Assembly: GCF_029023825.1 (NCBI RefSeq)
Contig: NZ_CP118957.1
Coordinates: 185,001-249,000 of the forward strand
Direction of reading: 5' to 3'
From: Enterococcus saccharolyticus subsp. saccharolyticus
Lineage (GTDB): Bacteria; Bacillota; Bacilli; Lactobacillales; Enterococcaceae
DNA: 64,000 nucleotides
The notes under the pieces: model-generated
Told to the model about the DNA's origin: nothing
What the model saw: only the letters and a program-made list of their open reading frames with translations
Databases searched by the model: none
Made by a program: the position numbers and the translations under genes
Shown here: positions 27,534 through 37,270 of the stretch, piece by piece
Numbering within the stretch: position 1 is the first letter of the stretch
How the letters are laid out: each line of letters opens with the position of its first letter

Positions 27534-28826
27534 ATGAGTAAAACGATTCATTTTGGTAGTATTCTTCATGGCGTTGGCGGAACAACAGATGGTTGGCGTC
27601 ACCCAGAAATTGATGAAACAGCAAGTACGAATTTTGATTTTTACAAAACACGGGCACAATTAGCGGAGAAAGGTTTGTTTGATTTTGTGTTTATTGCGGA
27701 TGGATTGTACATATCAGAAAAATCGATTCCGCACTTTTTAAATCGTTTTGAGCCGATTACACTATTGTCTTCTTTGGCAGCAGTGACAGAAAACATCGGT
27801 TTGGTGGGGACATTTTCTTCAACGTATACGGACCCATTTACGTTAGCGCGTCAATTAATGTCTTTAGATCATCTCAGCCAAGGACGTGCCGGTTGGAATT
27901 TAGTCACTTCTCCACAAGCTGGTGTAGCTAAAAACTACAACAACCGTGCGTTACCACCACATGATGAGCGGTATAAAATTGCACAAGAACATTTAGATGT
28001 TGTTCGTGGCTTGTGGCGCTCATGGGAAGCCGAGGCATTTCCACGAAACAAAGCAACAGGTGAATATTTCGATCCAACCAAATTACATCGCTTGAATTAT
28101 GAAGGTGAGTATTATCAAGTAGCGGGACCATTAAATATTGGTCGTTCCCCACAAGGCGAGCCTTTAATTTTCCAAGCGGGTTCATCAGACAATGGTCGGG
28201 CATTTGCAGCCGGCAATGCCGAAGCGATTTTTACCCACAGTAGTTCATTAGAAGAAACCAAAGCTTTCTATGATGATGTTAAAAAACGTGCACAAGCAGC
28301 TGGAAAAAATCCGGACCATGTCAAAATTTATCCCGGCATTAATCCGTTAGTTGCGGACTCTTTAGAAGATGCGGAAGCAAAATATCAAGAATTTGCCAGT
28401 TTGATTCCCATTGAAAATGCTGTGCGTTATCTCGCGCGTTATTTTGATGACTATGATTTTAGTGGGTATGATTTGGACGCACCTTTCCCAGAATTAGGCG
28501 ATATTGGGAAAAATGCCTTCCGAAGTACGACTGATTACATCAAACAACGTGCCAAAGAGCAAAAGCAAACCCTGCGTCAGGTGGCATTAGAACAAGCCGT
28601 GCCACGGCCTAACTTTATTGGTACGGCAACCGATGTCGCTGATGAAATTCAGCGTTGGTTTGAAGCAGAGGCAATTGATGGGTTTATCATTGCGGGCGAT
28701 GTGCCTCATTCTTTTGAGCGCTTCGTTAATGAAGTTATTCCGATTTTACAAGAACGTGGCATTTACCGCAAAGCCTATGAAGGACAGACGCTTCGTGAAA
28801 ATATCGGTGTACCTATCGTTCAATAA
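27534..28826 (+). CDS. Flavin monooxygenase of NtaA/SnaA/DszA family (YtnJ-like)
   Basis: 430 aa, the usual length for this LLM subfamily. Signatures: [17 protein letters not shown] near the start, [23 protein letters not shown] with the GWNxVTS motif (about 105-127), and [21 protein letters not shown] (about 205-225). Homologues YtnJ and YxeK of B. subtilis cleave S-modified N-acetylcysteines using reduced flavin. Last gene of the operon, followed by a strong terminator. The N-deacetylase that would release free cysteine is not in the operon. Confidence 0.88.
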   Translation: MSKTIHFGSILHGVGGTTDGWRHPEIDETASTNFDFYKTRAQLAEKGLFDFVFIADGLYISEKSIPHFLNRFEPITLLSSLAAVTENIGLVGTFSSTYTDPFTLARQLMSLDHLSQGRAGWNLVTSPQAGVAKNYNNRALPPHDERYKIAQEHLDVVRGLWRSWEAEAFPRNKATGEYFDPTKLHRLNYEGEYYQVAGPLNIGRSPQGEPLIFQAGSSDNGRAFAAGNAEAIFTHSSSLEETKAFYDDVKKRAQAAGKNPDHVKIYPGINPLVADSLEDAEAKYQEFASLIPIENAVRYLARYFDDYDFSGYDLDAPFPELGDIGKNAFRSTTDYIKQRAKEQKQTLRQVALEQAVPRPNFIGTATDVADEIQRWFEAEAIDGFIIAGDVPHSFERFVNEVIPILQERGIYRKAYEGQTLRENIGVPIVQ

Positions 28827-28830
28827 CCAA

Positions 28831-28868
28831 TAAAAAATGCGTTTCCTATTGAGGAAGCGCATTTTTTG
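28831..28868 (+). terminator. Terminator of the sulfur operon
   Basis: AAAATGCGTTTCCT pairs with AGGAAGCGCATTTT (one G-U) around ATTG, ending in a T run. Confidence 0.9.
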
Positions 28869-28909
28869 TGTCGTTGATGGTACACTTGATATGAAAGGTA
28901 GTTAAACGA

Positions 28910-29546
28910 ATGAAAAATTGGTTGTTTTTTGATGTTGGATTTACGTTGATTGATGAGACACGATGCTACCAAGACCATGTCCTGCAATGTACCCAACAAT
29001 TAGCTTTAGAAGGTATTCATGTCATTCCAGAAGCCTATTATCAACAAATGACTGATGCATCAAAACAAGGACAAAAACCGATTAAAACTGTTTGGGAAAG
29101 GTAGACACAAAAAGCGAAACCAGCATGGAAGTATACAGGTGAAAAACGTTATCCTGAAACCATAGCGACTTTGGAAAAACTTAGGGAAAACGTTCATTTG
29201 GGGATTATTGCCAATCAAGGAAAAGGATTGAGAGAACGTTTAGAATCACATAGTATAGCCGATTATTTTGAGTTGATTGTTTCTTCCGCTGAGGTCGGTA
29301 TGAAAAAACCATCCCCTGACATTTTTATCCATGTCTTGCAACGAGCGAACGTTGCGGCAAAAAGCTGCGTCTATATTGGTGATCGTTGTGACAATGACAT
29401 CATTCCCGCTAAAAAAATTAGGTTTTATGACTGTCCGAATCATGCAAGGTTTAGGTCAATATCAACCAGAACATCCAATATTTCATTCGGATCATACGGT
29501 GCAAAACTTATCAGAATTAGTAGAACTTTTCAGTAAGAAAGGATGA
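28910..29546 (+). pseudogene. HAD-superfamily hydrolase, stop plus frameshift
   Basis: Ancestral phosphatase of the haloacid dehalogenase type. Motif I FFDVGFTLID is at the start, motif II near GIIANQGKG, motif III Lys in GMKKPSPDIF and motif IV YIGDRCDNDIIPA. An in-frame TAG at 29102-29104 splits it; the same frame resumes with the later motifs. Near 29412 an A run is one base too long, shifting out of the expected KKLGFMTVRIMQG frame, which then runs to 29546. Motif I also shows Gly where the second catalytic Asp is usual (DVGFT), as in some HAD subgroups. A single-gene transcript with no obvious partner. Confidence 0.85.
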
Positions 29547-29552
29547 AGAAAG

Positions 29553-29888
29553 ATGAGTGTGTCTATTTATTATAGGTGTAAACGGGAACCGTTAACGATG
29601 CAGGAGCAAGAACAAGTAACCATAATTATTGAAAAATACAATCAGGATTTTTTGTGGAAAGAAAAAGCCGAGTCATTCTTTGTCTATGACAATCTGACGG
29701 GGGATACGGTGTTTGAGGGGGCAACGAAACTCCCTTTGACTGAAGAATATGAACTAATCGAAGCAACCTTGGCGTATTGGTTGGCGTGTTTAACTGATAT
29801 TCGTCATCAAATTGCTGGCGAATGGCAGGTGCATTTGGATGACATCGATGCGGTGTGGCGAAATCAACAATGGCAAATGCCCACTTAA
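29553..29888 (+). CDS. Hypothetical protein, 111 aa
   Basis: Not recognised. Small acidic soluble protein, no signal peptide or membrane segment, rich in Trp (four in the last third). The ribosome site AAAGGATG overlaps the end of the HAD pseudogene. It may once have been co-transcribed with that gene. Codon use is like its neighbours, and the frame is uninterrupted, so it is probably real. Confidence 0.6.
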   Translation: MSVSIYYRCKREPLTMQEQEQVTIIIEKYNQDFLWKEKAESFFVYDNLTGDTVFEGATKLPLTEEYELIEATLAYWLACLTDIRHQIAGEWQVHLDDIDAVWRNQQWQMPT

Positions 29889-29969
29889 CTTCCTTCTAGA
29901 GACTAAGTGACAATTCCATCTTGATACCGATGTTTCGTCTCAGCATTTTTCGTACACTTTAGTTAGAAA

Positions 29970-30346
29970 ATGAATAAAAAAGAGTGGCAATTAGCTGTTG
30001 GTTTAGATGCTTGGCATTAGTGCGCCCCTTATTGAGTATCGTTGGTATTGCGGAAATGCTGGGCAAACCAGTTGTCAGTATTGGAAGTACCCTTGTCATT
30101 ACCATTATTTGGGTGTGGGTTGCTAGTCAGAAATCAGAAGACCCTATCAAAACGCTAGCCGCAACGGGTATCACGTATGGTTTATTAGCTATTATTTTAA
30201 GTGCGATATTGTTGCCGATTTTGATTGGACAGCTCCAAGGCCCAGTATTAAGTATCTACGGAATAAGCAGTGTGCTTATCACCAATTTGATTTGGGGTGT
30301 TGTTGCGGGGGTGTTAGCAAAAATTCTCCAATCAGCTCGTCGTTGA
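29970..30346 (+). pseudogene. Small four-helix membrane protein, frameshifted near N-terminus
   Basis: From 29970 the frame reads MNKKEWQLAVGL and stops at 30018. Removing one base near 30003 and one C from the CCCC run near 30024 gives a smooth sequence (LMLGISAPLLSIVGIAEMLG) that joins the long frame to 30346. That frame encodes about four hydrophobic helices and ends LAKILQSARR. The alternative is a GTG start at 29984 with no ribosome site. Family unknown. Two single-base changes close together suggest a decayed gene. Confidence 0.6.
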
Positions 30347-30442
30347 TTGGTTAACAATAAAAATAGCCGATCTTTTAGGTTTGAAGATTATTTGAATGTG
30401 CCAGTTGTCGCTGTAAACGTTAGTCAGCTTTCTGCACATGAG

Positions 30443-30478
30443 AAAGGACACGCAGTATTTTTCTTGCGTGTCCTTTTT
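30443..30478. terminator. Bidirectional terminator
   Basis: AAAGGACACGCA pairs perfectly with TGCGTGTCCTTT around a ten-base loop, 12 bases from the end of the minus-strand EEP gene at 30490. Confidence 0.88.
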
Positions 30479-30489
30479 CATGTGAGTTA

Positions 30490-31539
30490 TTACAAAAAAC
30501 GAACAGTCATCTTCACCAATTGATGATCAGTTGCTTTGAAATCGGTGTTTGTGACCTGTACGGCATCGATTGCTAGGTTATCAGAAACGATAAAACCGTC
30601 AATGACATAGACTTGCGAAGTGGCATAATCGCCAGTGTACGCGCCATTTAACACGCGCACAGTAGGATAGGTGTCATCGTAAGCAAAATCAAAGTGTTCA
30701 GGTAAATCTTTTTTTGCAAGAGTTCCTGCTTGCCAACTGTCTTTACTCACTACAGGGAAGGGATGACTGCCTTCAAACACTTGATTAAAATCGCCACCTG
30801 CAATCACATAGTTGCCTTTTTGATACTCATTTGCTAATAATTCAGCCAGCTTTTTACTTTGGGCGATTTTACCTTCTCCGTTATCGTAGGCTTCTAAATG
30901 TAAATTAAAAACGACCAATTCTTGCTCACTGTCCGCAATAGGAAAACGAGTTTCCAACAGTGCACGTTTCAAATTTGCTATGCGTACGGGCCATTTAAAA
31001 GGAACCGGCAAAGCGATCCGACTTGCTGATGTCATGTGATAATCGGTGAAAGTTGTTATCCCGCTCGCAACTCGCCCAATTGGAGGAAATGGAAACGGAA
31101 CGAAATCGACTAAAAAATTATACGCATACACGCTTGGTAAGTGTAACTTTTCTTGTAAATAGGCTTCTTGATTCATGAAATACGAACGTTGAGAGTTACG
31201 ATCGACTTCTTGTAACAGATTAATATCTGCTTGCGCTGTGTGTAACGTTTGGGCAATTGCTTCTAAGTTTTTTTGCACAAACTCCTTGTTAGGTGGTTGG
31301 ACATTTTTACCCCCATCCATAAAGAAATCTTCGGTTGCACTTAAACCACCATAACCGATGTTGTATGTCGTAATAGTGAGTGCTTGTTTTTGATCAATCA
31401 TCTTTTCGCCCTTAGTGGGTGTTAGCTTTTCCGTAGCTGTTGGACGGTATTCATTTAGCGAAAGATAGCTGACGAAACTAACGAGTACTAATAAAAGGAC
31501 TAAAAATGGAATGGTGCTAAATTTGAGTAGTTTTTTCAT
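30490..31539 (-). CDS. Membrane-anchored endonuclease/exonuclease/phosphatase (EEP) family protein
   Basis: 349 aa. An N-terminal hydrophobic segment (about 8-28) without a clear cleavage site would anchor or export it. The catalytic domain starts at ITTYNIGYGG (about 56), with the metal-binding Glu in NLLQEVDRNS, the catalytic His-Glu strand VVFNLHLEAYD, GGDFNQ, and the C-terminal DHQLV His. The family covers nucleases, sphingomyelinases and inositol-phosphate phosphatases; the specific substrate cannot be told. AAAGGAG ribosome site. Single gene downstream of the broken leuA. Confidence 0.83.
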   Translation of the reverse strand: MKKLLKFSTIPFLVLLLVLVSFVSYLSLNEYRPTATEKLTPTKGEKMIDQKQALTITTYNIGYGGLSATEDFFMDGGKNVQPPNKEFVQKNLEAIAQTLHTAQADINLLQEVDRNSQRSYFMNQEAYLQEKLHLPSVYAYNFLVDFVPFPFPPIGRVASGITTFTDYHMTSASRIALPVPFKWPVRIANLKRALLETRFPIADSEQELVVFNLHLEAYDNGEGKIAQSKKLAELLANEYQKGNYVIAGGDFNQVFEGSHPFPVVSKDSWQAGTLAKKDLPEHFDFAYDDTYPTVRVLNGAYTGDYATSQVYVIDGFIVSDNLAIDAVQVTNTDFKATDHQLVKMTVRFL

Positions 31540-31607
31540 TGATTGGACTCCTTTTTGTTCACTATACTATTGTAAGTTTGTTTGTGAAAAAAAGGAATCC
31601 CTAATCA

Positions 31608-33265
31608 CTAAAAATTTTCTAAACGATTGACGGCAGTCACTAATGCTTGTAGGGTAGCTTTGACAATATCTTGGTCAATGCCAGACCCCCAATACATTTT
31701 TCCTTGTGAAGCAATTCCGATTTGGGCACATGCTTGTGCTTTGGAATTTTTTCCTAGTGAATTTTGCTCATAGACTTCCAGTGTATACGTTGCACCAAGT
31801 GTTTTTTTAATGGCTTGATTGACGGCATCTAAGCTTCCTGAACCAACACTATGGGTTTTAATTTGTTGATTATCTTTTAGAATGGTTAGATTGACTTCAG
31901 GTTGCTCGCCTTGATTAAATTGGTAATCAACAATATCGAAATGAGGATGGAAATTCACATATAGGCTGATAAACGCATCGTAAATTTCTTGTGTTGTCAA
32001 TTCACGATTGGTTTTATCTGAAATATCTTTAATCGCATAACCAAGTTCTTCATTCATTTTGTAAGGTAGTTTAATGCCATAATTGGTCTCCAGTAGATAA
32101 CCGACGCCACCTTTGCCCGATTGACTATTAATCCGAATAACATCTGTTTGATAATTGCGTCCAATATCAACAGGATCAATCGGAATATAAGGCACATCCC
32201 AAATGTCGAGTTGATTTTCTTCACGGTATTTCATGCCTTTTGAAATCGCATCTTGATGGGAACCAGAAAAGGCAGTAAAGACCATATCACCAGAATACGG
32301 TTGTTTTTCAGGGACCGTAATCCGTGTCAATGCTTCGTAGCGTTGGCGAATTTCTTCCAAGCGACTAAAGTCTAATTTTGGATCATATCCTTGTGAGTAC
32401 ATATTCATCGCTAGCGTAATAATATCCACATTTCCTGTGCGCTCACCAATACCAAACAGCGTTCCTTCCACTCGATTCGCTCCAGCAAGGACGCTGAATT
32501 CAGCATCACTTACGCCACAGCCACGGTCATTATGTGGATGAACGGACAGCGTGACGGCTTCGCGATAGTTTAGATGTTTATGAATATATTCTACTTGGCT
32601 CGCAAAATATGTGGCATAGCGTATTCTACTGTCGTAGGAATATTAATAATTACTTTTCGTTCAGGAGTTGGTTGCCAGATATCCAGAACACTATTGCAAA
32701 TATCTAAGGCATACTCGACTTCTGTTCCCGGGAAACTCTCTGGACTATATTGAAAATAGAAATTACCTGGTGTTTGTTCGGCCAGTTCTTTGACTAAAGC
32801 CGCGCCATCTAGGGCGATTTGTTTTACTTCTTCTTGACTCTTACGAAACACTTGGCGTCGTTGGGCTTCGGAAGTGGAATTATACAAGTGAACAATAGCG
32901 CGTGGTACACCTTCGATTGCTTCAAATGTCCGACGAATAATATGTTCGCGTGCTTGGGTAATGACCATGATTGTGACATCGTCAGGAATCATGTTTTCTT
33001 CGATCAATGTCCGAACAAATTGAAATTCGGTTTCGGAAGCAGCGGGAAAGGCGACTTCGATTTCTTTAAAACCAACCGCTACTAATAATTGAAACATGGC
33101 CAATTTTTCTTCTAAATTCATCGGAATCGCAAGCGCTTGGTTGCCATCACGTAAATCAACACTACACCAAATAGGGGCTTTTTCAATCGTTTCTTTTTGC
33201 ACCCAGTCATAGGTTAATTGTGGTGGTAGATAATATTTCTTTTCGTATTTTGTGTGATTAAACAT
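31608..33265 (-). pseudogene. leuA: 2-isopropylmalate synthase, frameshifted
   Basis: First committed enzyme of leucine synthesis (acetyl-CoA plus 2-ketoisovalerate), about 552 codons, the longer LeuA form with C-terminal regulatory domain. N-terminal half (33265 to 32591) contains [11 protein letters not shown] and ends at a stop after [11 protein letters not shown]. The other frame gives the expected [11 protein letters not shown], then [35 protein letters not shown] and the regulatory domain to 31608. The lesion is a T run one base short near 32607. AAGGAGGAA precedes the ATG, and a T-box leader lies upstream. No leuB, leuC or leuD is nearby. A homopolymer read error is possible. Confidence 0.88.
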
Positions 33266-33290
33266 GTCATTTCCTCCTTTAATATAAACT

Positions 33291-33585
33291 AAAAAAGCCT
33301 TCCATCTGCCAGTAAATTACTGGAGACGAAAGACTTGCTCACGCGGTACCACTCCTGTTCATGACGAAATAAGCCATGGCCCTTTGTCTATCAATTCCTT
33401 GATAGACTTTCCTGAATAACGATCGGTTGCCGTCCTTGACTAATCATTTGATTCATCAAGGCTACTTCGAGGCGAGTTCCTTATTGGCCATTCTTGCTTC
33501 TCAGCAACCAGCAAGTTTCTGTAAATGGATAGATAAGTACTACTCCTCAGCATCGTATTTATTGTCTGAATATTCTTGTTATAAC
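33291..33585 (-). promoter_or_regulatory. Leucine T-box riboswitch of leuA
   Basis: On the minus strand the hallmark T-box AGGAGTGGTACCGCG (33356-33342) is followed by a CCAGTA...TACTGG hairpin and TTTTTT (33296-33291), the terminator that competes with the antiterminator. Upstream is a Stem I region with GAGGAGTAGTAC and a candidate specifier CTC (Leu, 33476-33474) in GGAACTCGCC, as in leucine T-boxes. Uncharged tRNA-Leu would allow read-through into leuA. The 5' limit is approximate. Confidence 0.88.
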
Positions 33586-33623
33586 AAATTTCAGAGAAAG
33601 TAACAGGGGTATGTGATATTTTT

Positions 33624-34652
33624 TTATTTTTTGATATAAGCAACGAGAAGTTTAAAGGTATTTTCAATGGCGTCAACATGGGTACGTTCCATCCCATGAC
33701 TACTTGCAACACCTGGTCCGATAAGCGCTGCGCGAATATTTGCCCCGCCACCTAAAGCAGCAGACGCGTCACTACCATACATTGGGTAGATATCGACAGC
33801 ATAATTCAAGTCGTTTTCTTTCGCGTATTGCACTAAACGGGTCGTCATTTCATAATCATATGGACCAGAAGAATCTTTGGCACAAATGGATACGTCATAC
33901 TCCGTACATTCCAAATCTAATCCGATACAACCCATATCGACAGCTAATAATTCGGTAATGTCTGCAGGAATCCATGCAGCTCCGTGACCAACTTCTTCAT
34001 ATGTTGAAAAAATAAATGTTAAATTAGTCGCAGGTACAATGTGTTCTTGTTTCAGTGTTTTTAACAAGCTGACTAAAATCGCTACCGAAGCTTTGTCATC
34101 TAAGAAACGTGATTTGACAAAACCAGAATCTGTGACAACGACTTTTGGATCGTAAGCGACAATATCCCCATTTTGAATGCCTAATGCTTGGACGTCTTCC
34201 TTGTTCGTGACACGTTCATCTAATTTTACGACTAAATTGTCGATGTCACGTGTTTTGGTGGAAGCATCTGGAAAAACATGAATGGAAGGCGTATTTGATA
34301 AAATGGTTCCCGTATAAACGGTATCTTCACGAGTGATAATGTCGCAGTATTCACCATCTAAGGTTGGTGTTAAAGGACCACCTAATTTGGTTAGAGCTAA
34401 CGTGCCATCACTATTAATGGAACGAACCATTAAACCTAACGTATCCACATGAGCACTTAAACCACGTGTTTGTGTCGTGTCTTGTCCGGCAACCTGGACC
34501 ATCAGATTTCCTTTTGGTGTACGAATTGTTTCGTAACCAAATGATTCGACAGTTGTTTGAACGAAATCAATCGCTTGTTTCGTATAACCAGTCGGACTAT
34601 TAATTGCTAATAATTCTACTAAAAATGAAAGTGTTTCTTCTTTGTTAAACAT
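33624..34652 (-). CDS. M42-family metallo-aminopeptidase
   Basis: 342 aa cytosolic di-zinc peptidase of the glutamyl aminopeptidase / FrvX group. Metal and catalytic residues: His and Asp in LSAHVDTLG (about 67), Asp of RFLDDKAS (about 180), Glu-Glu of STYEEVGHGA (about 213), Asp of AVDMG (about 236), His of SSHGMERTH (about 318). GxxSPTGYT opens the protein as expected. AAAGGAAC precedes the ATG. It lies upstream of the leu T-box but is transcribed separately. Probably cleaves small peptides; preferred residue unknown. Confidence 0.92.
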   Translation of the reverse strand: MFNKEETLSFLVELLAINSPTGYTKQAIDFVQTTVESFGYETIRTPKGNLMVQVAGQDTTQTRGLSAHVDTLGLMVRSINSDGTLALTKLGGPLTPTLDGEYCDIITREDTVYTGTILSNTPSIHVFPDASTKTRDIDNLVVKLDERVTNKEDVQALGIQNGDIVAYDPKVVVTDSGFVKSRFLDDKASVAILVSLLKTLKQEHIVPATNLTFIFSTYEEVGHGAAWIPADITELLAVDMGCIGLDLECTEYDVSICAKDSSGPYDYEMTTRLVQYAKENDLNYAVDIYPMYGSDASAALGGGANIRAALIGPGVASSHGMERTHVDAIENTFKLLVAYIKK

Positions 34653-34835
34653 CGATTAGTTCCTTTCTGTTACATACTTACATTCAAACTATAGCACAAG
34701 TAAAATGAAAACCCAAACAGGCTGTTATTTTTAATTTTGTCAGAAAAAACGTAGAATTTCATGATGATTTAAGCAGATTCTCGTGCGTTAAACTTGTTAG
34801 AATGGAGGAAATAAACGCAGTAAAAGGAGACGACG

Positions 34836-34985
34836 ATGAAATATTGGAAAATTAGTTTATTAAGTGTATATAGTGCGTTAATTGTGTGGGTATTATTATT
34901 TAAGTTTTCATTATCACCACAAGCTGTCATTGAGGCTGCAATCAATGGCGAAAATCGCGTGATTAAGCTCATACCTTTCAAGGCA
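34836..34985 (+). pseudogene. 5' fragment of a VanZ-like gene
   Basis: A good ribosome site (AAAGGAGACGACG) and ATG start a peptide with one membrane helix (ISLLSVYSALIVWVLLFKF) and the VanZ-family landmark NRVIKLIPFK at about residues 41-50. Immediately after this the frame turns into antisense of the epimerase gene coming from the other side, and stops at 35024. The remaining three helices of a VanZ protein are missing. It is a deletion scar: a truncated plus-strand gene joined to a truncated minus-strand gene. Confidence 0.7.
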
Positions 34986-35481
34986 CCTGGTAAAATGGTC
35001 GTTACTTGCAAATCATATTGTTGAGCGAGTGACCAAGCTGTTTGTTCAGCGAAAAGTTTCGAGAGACGATACGCATTTAGCTCAGGATTTTCAGCATCAG
35101 ACCAAAATGTTTCGTCAATGATTCCGGTAGTATGAGCCAACGGTGTTGCTGCCGCTTGACTGGAAGTCATCACAATTCGTTTGACTCCAGCTTTTTTAGC
35201 CGCTTCAAAAACAATAGTCACTCCAGAAATGGCTTCATCAATTAATTGGGGATTATTGGCATTTTCATGGCCGAGTGGACTGGCGACACAACATCGGTCA
35301 TTGCGTCTAACCAACCCTCAGCACTCGTTAAGTTCGCAACGACATAGGTGACATTATCAAAAATTGGGGGTTGTTTCGCTCGATTACGAATGGTACCGAC
35401 GACCGTGTGTCCTTCGGCAAGTAATTGCTGAATAATGTGGGTTGCCACAAATCCGTTCTCTCCTGTGACTAAGATTTTCAT
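34985..35481 (-). pseudogene. NAD-dependent epimerase/dehydratase, truncated and frameshifted
   Basis: Extended short-chain dehydrogenase of the dihydroflavonol-reductase-like group. The NAD motif VTGENGFVATHI is at the start (ATG 35481, AGGAGG upstream). After EGWLDAMTDV a short deletion near 35275 shifts the frame; the sequence resumes as VASPLGHENANNPQLIDEA and carries the catalytic Tyr and Lys (NAYRLSKLFAE). At LPGA (about 34990) it breaks off into antisense of the VanZ fragment, so the last third is lost. It is divergent from the TetR gene at 35586, which probably regulated it. Confidence 0.8.
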
Positions 35482-35493
35482 TTTCATCCTCCT

Positions 35494-35504
35494 AGTGTTA
35501 CACT
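35494..35504. promoter_or_regulatory. Small palindrome between epimerase remnant and tetR
   Basis: AGTGT-T-ACACT, 11 bases, in the divergent intergenic region; a further ACAAGTG lies 40 bases away at about 35544 in opposite orientation to CACTTGT at 35501. A candidate operator only. Confidence 0.3.
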
Positions 35505-35585
35505 TGTTATAGATGCTATTGTAGGCAATGAAAAAAGAAAGTACAAGTGATGAAACCGCATTTGTGACAGATAGGAGAAAGTGTT

Positions 35586-36119
35586 ATGGTAGCGACCAAT
35601 TATGCAAGAAATTTAAAACAAGATAGTAAAAACTGGATTACGATTGCAACATTAGAATTGTTGCAATATAAAAAATTATCGGAGTTGACGGTTGCCGAAG
35701 TAGCAAAAAAAGCAGGCGTCAGTCGAATGGCTTTTTATCGCCATTTTCCTAATTTGTCACAAGTTTTAACCGAATATTATGAGCCTAAGTTTCAAAAGAT
35801 ATTTGACCAAACAATTCATAAAATAAGTGACGAACAAAAAATCACCGATTTGCATGATTTTTTTACTGAATTGACGCCGGATTTCAAACGGGCGATTGCT
35901 GGAGAATATACAACCATCATTTTTCAAATTTTTACCAAACAAATGGCACGATTTTATGATACAACGACAACTTGGACAGATTGGCAAGGTAGCAAACGTT
36001 TGTATTGGATTAAGTTTATGTCAGCGGGGATTTTTGAAGTCTGGTTGACCTGGATTCAAAATGGTCAAAAAGAAAGTCTAGTAGAAATGACGAAATTAGT
36101 AAAAGAATTTCACGAGTAA
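35586..36119 (+). CDS. TetR-family regulator
   Basis: 177 aa. N-terminal HTH (about 20-60, with LTVAEVAKKAGVSRMAFYRHF) and a C-terminal helical domain rich in aromatic residues. AGGAGAAAG precedes the ATG. It is divergent from the broken epimerase gene and followed after 17 bases by the uncharacterised gene at 36137, with which it probably forms an operon. Ligand unknown. Confidence 0.85.
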   Translation: MVATNYARNLKQDSKNWITIATLELLQYKKLSELTVAEVAKKAGVSRMAFYRHFPNLSQVLTEYYEPKFQKIFDQTIHKISDEQKITDLHDFFTELTPDFKRAIAGEYTTIIFQIFTKQMARFYDTTTTWTDWQGSKRLYWIKFMSAGIFEVWLTWIQNGQKESLVEMTKLVKEFHE

Positions 36120-36136
36120 TCAAGGAGGTGAATCTT

Positions 36137-37252
36137 GTGTGGAAACAGTTAAAAAATCAACCAGAAGGGCAAATAATCAGTCAACAGCTGCAATCAGCTG
36201 GTTGGGATGAAGCAGCGATTAACGGCTATTTGAAAAACGTGGTTCGTCGTTCTAAAAATTTTGCGACAAGTAAGCAAAACGTTGCTCATTACTACAAGGA
36301 GACGTTTGCCATTGGTTCGCCGAGTTATTTGGCGTTGTATCGTGCGAGTCGTTTGTCTGCACGAGAAAAAATCACGCTTGTTTTGCACCAATTAGAAGCC
36401 GAAATTGACGCGTATCATTTCATGCATTTGTTGTCAGAAACATATTATTTGGATGAGAACTTACCACCTCATGCTAGATTTTACGCATATTTTCGTCGGG
36501 ATGTATGGTGGGCATTTTCGACAAAAGATGGTTTAAACAATGATGAATTGGGGGATAAAGTCCACTTGTTTCGGACCTATATTGATCGCCAAAATATTTC
36601 GTATATTCGGATGAACTTTCAAGGTGCCACCGATTATGAAAAATTATTGGCTTATAGTAAAGCCTGTCATATCACCTTCGATTATACGACCAATGCACGA
36701 TATCATAATCGTACGTTGGAGCCGTTTGACTATCCACGAAATATGAAAATTCAACTACCGAAACGCAAAACTTGTTTATGGGGGCCTAACGATGCACGTA
36801 TGTCGGAATTTATCGTGCGTATTAGCACAGGTGCGTTTGTCAGTCAATGGGATGTGTTTCGTCAAACGAATGGGCGATACGATAGCCATCCCGACCATTA
36901 TTCTGTGCAAGAATTAGGGGCGGTTGCGAATACAGAATCGTTTAATTACGGTTTGTCGTATGGTGCCAATTTTGATGTATTACCTTGGAACCATTCCCAC
37001 GAATATTTGGATGTTTTGTATCCAATTAATCCTGATATTCGTCGCAAAGCGTTGCGTTACTGGAAAAGTCCAGTCGCTCTTAAAGAAGAAGGAACCTATT
37101 TGGATATTGTCAAAAAGCAGCATGATCCTTATTTATGGCAGAAAATTCCTAAAGAACAACGACAGATAACCTATCAAGCGTATTGTCGCTATTGTCAAAA
37201 AAAGAAAATTCAATCGGGATTTGGGAAGTATCACAGTAAAAAAGGTCTGTGA
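36137..37252 (+). CDS. Uncharacterised 371-aa protein (possibly DUF3114-like)
   Basis: Not confidently recognised; it may belong to the DUF3114 family of lactic bacteria, from memory only. Soluble, basic, no signal peptide, rich in Tyr, Trp and His. A conserved-looking core lies at about 200-300 (GAFVSQWDVFRQTNGRYDSH, ELGAVANTESFNYG, DVLYPINPDIR). I start at the GTG at 36137 because AAGGAGG lies eight bases upstream; the in-frame GTG at 36128 is inside that ribosome site. Probably co-transcribed with the TetR gene. Confidence 0.65.
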   Translation: MWKQLKNQPEGQIISQQLQSAGWDEAAINGYLKNVVRRSKNFATSKQNVAHYYKETFAIGSPSYLALYRASRLSAREKITLVLHQLEAEIDAYHFMHLLSETYYLDENLPPHARFYAYFRRDVWWAFSTKDGLNNDELGDKVHLFRTYIDRQNISYIRMNFQGATDYEKLLAYSKACHITFDYTTNARYHNRTLEPFDYPRNMKIQLPKRKTCLWGPNDARMSEFIVRISTGAFVSQWDVFRQTNGRYDSHPDHYSVQELGAVANTESFNYGLSYGANFDVLPWNHSHEYLDVLYPINPDIRRKALRYWKSPVALKEEGTYLDIVKKQHDPYLWQKIPKEQRQITYQAYCRYCQKKKIQSGFGKYHSKKGL

Positions 37253-37270
37253 TATAAGTAAAAACAAAAT

